This document shows, in pieces, positions 60,482 to 64,000 of a stretch of DNA of 64,000 nt (position 1 is the first letter of the stretch; each line of letters starts with the position of its first letter). Source of the DNA: Bolinopsis microptera (lineage: Eukaryota > Ctenophora > Tentaculata > Lobata > Bolinopsidae); contig NC_087073.1 in NCBI RefSeq assembly GCF_026151205.1, positions 3,929,001 through 3,993,000 on the forward strand, read 5' to 3'. The notes under the pieces are model-generated. The model was not told the origin of the DNA. It saw only the letters and a list, made by a program, of their open reading frames with translations, and ran no database searches. The position numbers were made by a program, and so were the translations under genes.

Positions 60482-61944
60482 ATGAATTTGTTCGGACAAA
60501 GAAGCATATTGCCGCTACTATTTACTTTGCTAATTATAGTGACTCTGATAGTCATCAATTACAATATTCAAATAAAAAGTACAAATGAACCTGTAATTGA
60601 AATTCAGTCAATGCTTCAAGCGCAATCTTCAGAGGAGAATCCAATTCCTTTCGAGACCAATTCTTACATTTTCTACAATCACAGACTCAGGTTGTGGTAT
60701 GAAGGGAGATGTATTGATGTTACAAACGATGGAAAGTTAGTCATTACATTCTGTGATCCGGACGTACAACAAGCTTTCAGTCTGACAAGAGATTATCGCT
60801 TAGTGTAAGAAAGATTAGGAAGATGTATTGATTACGATAAAACTGACTTATCTCTTTTTTTAGTAGAGTGCTCGACATTCAGTGGTGCGTTCACTATTAG
60901 AAACACTGGAGGACGGAGGTGTGTTCTTGCGACGGATAGTGGGTGACAAGGAACTTTGTGTTACCCCAGTCTCACCTCGAAAAGGTGTTTCATCAAGTCC
61001 CTGTCTCAATGATCCTGTTAGACTGACTCCTTGTGATAAGATAGCATCTCGACTGATCCTCATAGAGGAGAAATTCTTTCAGGAGGACAGAAAACTGTTA
61101 AAACAGGTAGTGGCTCCAGTTGGGGGCTCTTGTGATTTCAAAGCTTGTGGGCTTAACCAACGAGATCCCGTTACACTTCTTCCTCAAGATCAAATTAAAA
61201 GTTGTACTAAATTGTGGGAATGTGTGACCTTGGTGGTAAAAACAGCCAGGCGTCCTCATCTTATTTTGAGGCAAGCTAAGAGTGTTAGAGATAAACTTGG
61301 TTTTGATTTCCCGGCAGTTGTTTACGATGACGGGCCAGATAATTATTCAGGTCGAGATACGGCGAGATATTGCGGAGTATCCATTGTTAAGATATATTGT
61401 AAGTAATAATGAAGATCTGGGCATTGCAAGGGGGCGAGATTTAGCACGTTTACAGGTTCAAACTAAGTACTTCTTCCTTCTAGATGACGATATTAGCTTG
61501 CACAGAACATACGAACATAGCTAAATTGGTGGAGATATTGGACACTAATGATGCCTCTGTTGCGTCTGCTTCTTACGGAAATGGAGGTTTATTTACAGCT
61601 TTCATGGAATTTGGGTACTTTTCCACAGAGAAAAGCAGACTCGGGATGTTTATAGGGTTGTGTGCGAGGGTAAACCAAACAATTCCTAACTTCCCTCTTG
61701 CATTATAAGATGTGAAATATCTCCCAACGTTTTCTTAGCACGTACACAACACATTAAAGACATAGGAGGTTGGGATCCTGAGCTTATGATTCTGGAACAC
61801 AAAGACATATTCATCAGACTGAAAGCTGCGGGAATGAAGCTAGCGCACTGTGACGATGTTAAACTGCGGCACAGCAGACCTAGCAAGGGTACACAGGGTC
61901 AGGGTGAGGGCCGAGGGGTATTCAGAGAAGAGAAAGAGGGATGA
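60482..61944 (+). pseudogene. ricin-lectin / B4GALNT-like glycosyltransferase, decayed
   Basis: Resembles a Golgi type II membrane enzyme. It starts at ATG 60482 with a transmembrane anchor (residues about 9-27, LPLLFTLLIIVTLIVI). Two beta-trefoil repeats of ricin B type follow (GRCIDVTNDGKLVITFC..QAFSL, then GRCIDYDKTDLSLFLVEC..GAFTI). A family-2-type glycosyltransferase domain comes next: CVTLVVKTARRP, YDDGPD, NNEDLGIARGRD, the DxD metal site in KYFFLLDDDI, and FLARTQHIKDIGGWDPEL. The order and motifs resemble beta-1,4-GalNAc transferase B4GALNT1. No intron is needed, but the reading is broken: TAA at 60806, frame changes near 60930, 61350, 61500 and 61640, and TAA at 61687. It lies on the plus strand inside a WDR37-like intron. 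It is either a retrocopy/pseudogene or a gene with sequencing errors. One alternative is an intron 60804-60867 that bypasses the first stop, but this would discard the second lectin repeat. Confidence 0.7.
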
Positions 61945-62659
61945 GTGCTGACCGGTACAGGGCTCTCATGTGTAATAGGTGGAATATACAGTTCATATTT
62001 TAACGTCAACCAACAGATCCTGTTCAGATTAATGATGATGGACTTTATAATAACGGATATTGCTGAAAATATAACCATTACTTTAGATCATATTTTATTT
62101 CATACATTTTGTGTGAATGAATATGGATTTAATTATTGATGCTCAACATCATATGCGTAATTGACTCTTTTGGGTTTCTCATCTAGCGAGCTGGCATTAA
62201 ATAGCTGGTGTGGAATGATTAGCCATCGTGTAACTCTAACTAGCTAGGCTCGACCTCCAATTCTCCTGAAGACTTAAATTCTCTGTACCACAGCTCAGTA
62301 ACTGTTCCATGTTAGGACACCGCTATGAAAGTTTGACAAAGAAAAACCACGCCTTGAGACGTAAGTTATCATTTGAAGGAACATTATGTGACTGACATTA
62401 ACGATCCGAATCGTTCAGTTGAGACAAAAGACAAACCATTATGCAAACTAGTTTTGAACTATCCTCTTCAAACGAAGGATAAGCAATCTGTTCATTGTAC
62501 CAAGTAGACTAAATGTCAAACCGCTGCTCGTTGATTGCCGTTTTTCTGGTCAAAAAGTATTACACGACTACACGGTGGACTGACTCGATATCTAATGACC
62601 ATGAAATTGGTCACCCACAAAATAACGGATAACTGTCCAGTGTCCCTACCAGTACTTAC
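61945..62659. other. non-coding, WDR37-like intron
   Basis: No supported feature between the glycosyltransferase pseudogene and the candidate WDR37-like exon. Confidence 0.35.
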
Positions 62660-62751
62660 ATTCAAGATTTTGGTGGTGAAATCATAGAGATGAGAAATAT
62701 TTGCACTGTCATGACTGTAAGGTATTTGGTAATAGATGAGTAGTCGGTCAG
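62660..62751 (-). CDS. possible upstream WDR37-like exon (divergent WD blade)
   Basis: 92 bp between a TTTGGTATGCAG acceptor and a GTAAGT donor, ending in phase 0. The translation (A)DRLLIYYQIPY...LYDFTTKILN can be laid on human WDR37 [30 protein letters not shown], with matches at AAD, S-x-D, LYD and T. It lies upstream of the clear WDR37-like exons on the same strand. Similarity is weak, so it could also be chance. Confidence 0.4.
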
Positions 62752-63700
62752 CTGCATACCAAACAATAAATTACTTAAACATAACAGCTTCTCTCACGCA
62801 ATTTTTTGTAGAAGTAGAACTGGAAGTTTCAGCGGCTCCACTCTCCAGTGTACTGAGTGATCTTATTTTACCGACAACCCTACGTTACTTTCCTCAAAGT
62901 TTTGATGTCAAATTGTTTAACAACATTATATTTTGTGAGAATTTGACACAAAATGATCTTAGAGATCACGTTAATTAATCCAACTCAACATCATTCCCGC
63001 CGGCAGACCGGGACCAGCCCACACACATAAGGTGCAACCTTTACTTTTAGTACCGCTCAACCTATATTATTTTATTGACATGATAAATTTTGGCGAAGGA
63101 GTGGTAACCTGACACCGTTACCCTCGCTACTTAAACCACTGTACGACCAGCTAAAACCCGGGCAACAAATACCAACACTTTATAATTTCGACTTCGGACT
63201 TCCACGGGAGATCGAGCTCGGAATTCCAATGAATTATACCAGCCAAGAAATATAACACTGGTAAATGTTGTATCGTTATCAAGACCGGAGAGGGAGGGAG
63301 GCTACACGGGGATTGTCTCTAACAGTGGCCATTGGAACTTCTACTGATTCAGGGTAGATACTTCCCCGAGTTATGTGGGTCAGTAAACTTCATTCTCTTC
63401 AGACACACAACATTGGATCTGTGTGCACTGTGTACCAAATATAAATTAAGTTCATTCGATTTTATCAGATTAGCATTTCAAATCTTACATTTGAAAATTG
63501 AACCCGCCTTGGCGTTCACAGATCTCACATCATTATAACAAAAATCATTTGAACCAGCTCGCTCAAACTCTACCAGCTCGCTCAAAGCACAAATTCTTTA
63601 AAACCACGTGACTAAAATTTCACGGTGGACACGTGACGAAGCTAATGTGAGTAATGAGCCAGACTGTTGCACCTCAATCTAATGATCAGAGTGGTGTACT
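62752..63700. other. non-coding, no recognised gene
   Basis: No supported exon. An 80-codon plus-strand frame at 62736-62978 shows no domain. Confidence 0.35.
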
Positions 63701-63703
63701 TAC

Positions 63704-63861
63704 ATGTGCTTAACTGTCTCTTTGTTCAGAGTCATCATGCGTCCATTAAACATTCTCAGACCTAATAATATATTCTGAGCTACTAAATTCAGACCGACCT
63801 CCAATGAATAATTGTCATAAAAGTAAAATGCCACAGAGTTCGTAGTGTACAGAAACCACAT
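63704..63861 (-). CDS. candidate first coding exon, unknown protein
   Basis: A minus-strand frame of 52 codons opens with ATG (63861; MWFLYTTNSVAFYFYDNYSLE) and ends at a good GTAAGT donor after LNKETVKH. The middle (VGLNLVAQNILLGLRMFNGRMM) is mildly amphipathic. No family recognised. It could be a 5' exon of the WDR37-like gene or a separate gene whose next exon I did not find. Confidence 0.3.
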
Positions 63862-64000
63862 TCAGCTCAGCTACATCGGACAGATTTGCTCACATCACCA
63901 CTTACTTCACTGATTGCTATTCAGTTCAAGAGAGCACAGTTAATTTGATACAGTTTCTAATTTGATACCGTATTTAGTTACACATGATCTCAACACTACA

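Noticed and set aside
60804-60867. A 64-bp intron that would rescue the first stop of the glycosyltransferase gene
   Set aside because: It would remove the start of the second, clearly homologous lectin repeat, and further frame changes downstream remain unexplained.

Overview
The window is nuclear DNA from an animal (metazoan), probably an invertebrate. The support is spliceosomal introns with GT-AG (and one GC-AG) borders, a complete U2 snRNA gene, animal genes (Rab8-type GTPase, tryptophan 2,3-dioxygenase, WDR37-like protein, a ShKT/sushi secreted protein), interstitial CCCTAA repeats, and a dense load of DNA transposons and LINEs. The DNA is AT-rich, with small GC-rich islands formed by interspersed repeats. 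The sequence alone does not settle species or phylum.

Layout. 0-6 kb, minus strand: a complete seven-exon Rab8-like gene whose intron 2 holds a large 29-bp satellite, then an intronless single-domain rhodanese gene. 6-13 kb: gene-poor repeat land (GC-rich fold-back element, telomere-like repeats, a palindromic MITE). 13-24 kb: transposon nest. A probable P-superfamily element with 8-bp target duplications carries a 5'-truncated LINE flanked by 435-bp direct repeats; next to it one LINE is inserted inside another; then come tandem-repeat and palindromic elements. 28-30.6 kb, plus strand: a secreted protein with two ShKT and two sushi domains. 31.8-35.2 kb: an element with TA target sites and terminal inverted repeats of about 680 bp. 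37-40 kb: tandem repeats and a mariner-like transposase relic. 41.2-46.8 kb, plus strand: a complete 11-exon tryptophan 2,3-dioxygenase gene with an R4/Dong-like LINE in a (TAA)n tract of intron 4. 49.6-62.8 kb, minus strand: dispersed exons of a WDR37-like gene. Its long introns contain a second TA/long-TIR element, a U2 snRNA gene, many microsatellites and minisatellites, and (opposite strand) a decayed ricin-lectin/glycosyltransferase gene.

The host genes do not form an operon or pathway. Their roles are vesicle traffic (Rab), sulfur transfer (rhodanese), tryptophan catabolism (TDO), a secreted adhesion or defence-like protein (ShKT/sushi), a WD-repeat scaffold and splicing (U2). The most unusual content is the nested transposon architecture. 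I did not find a clearly new defence or regulatory system.
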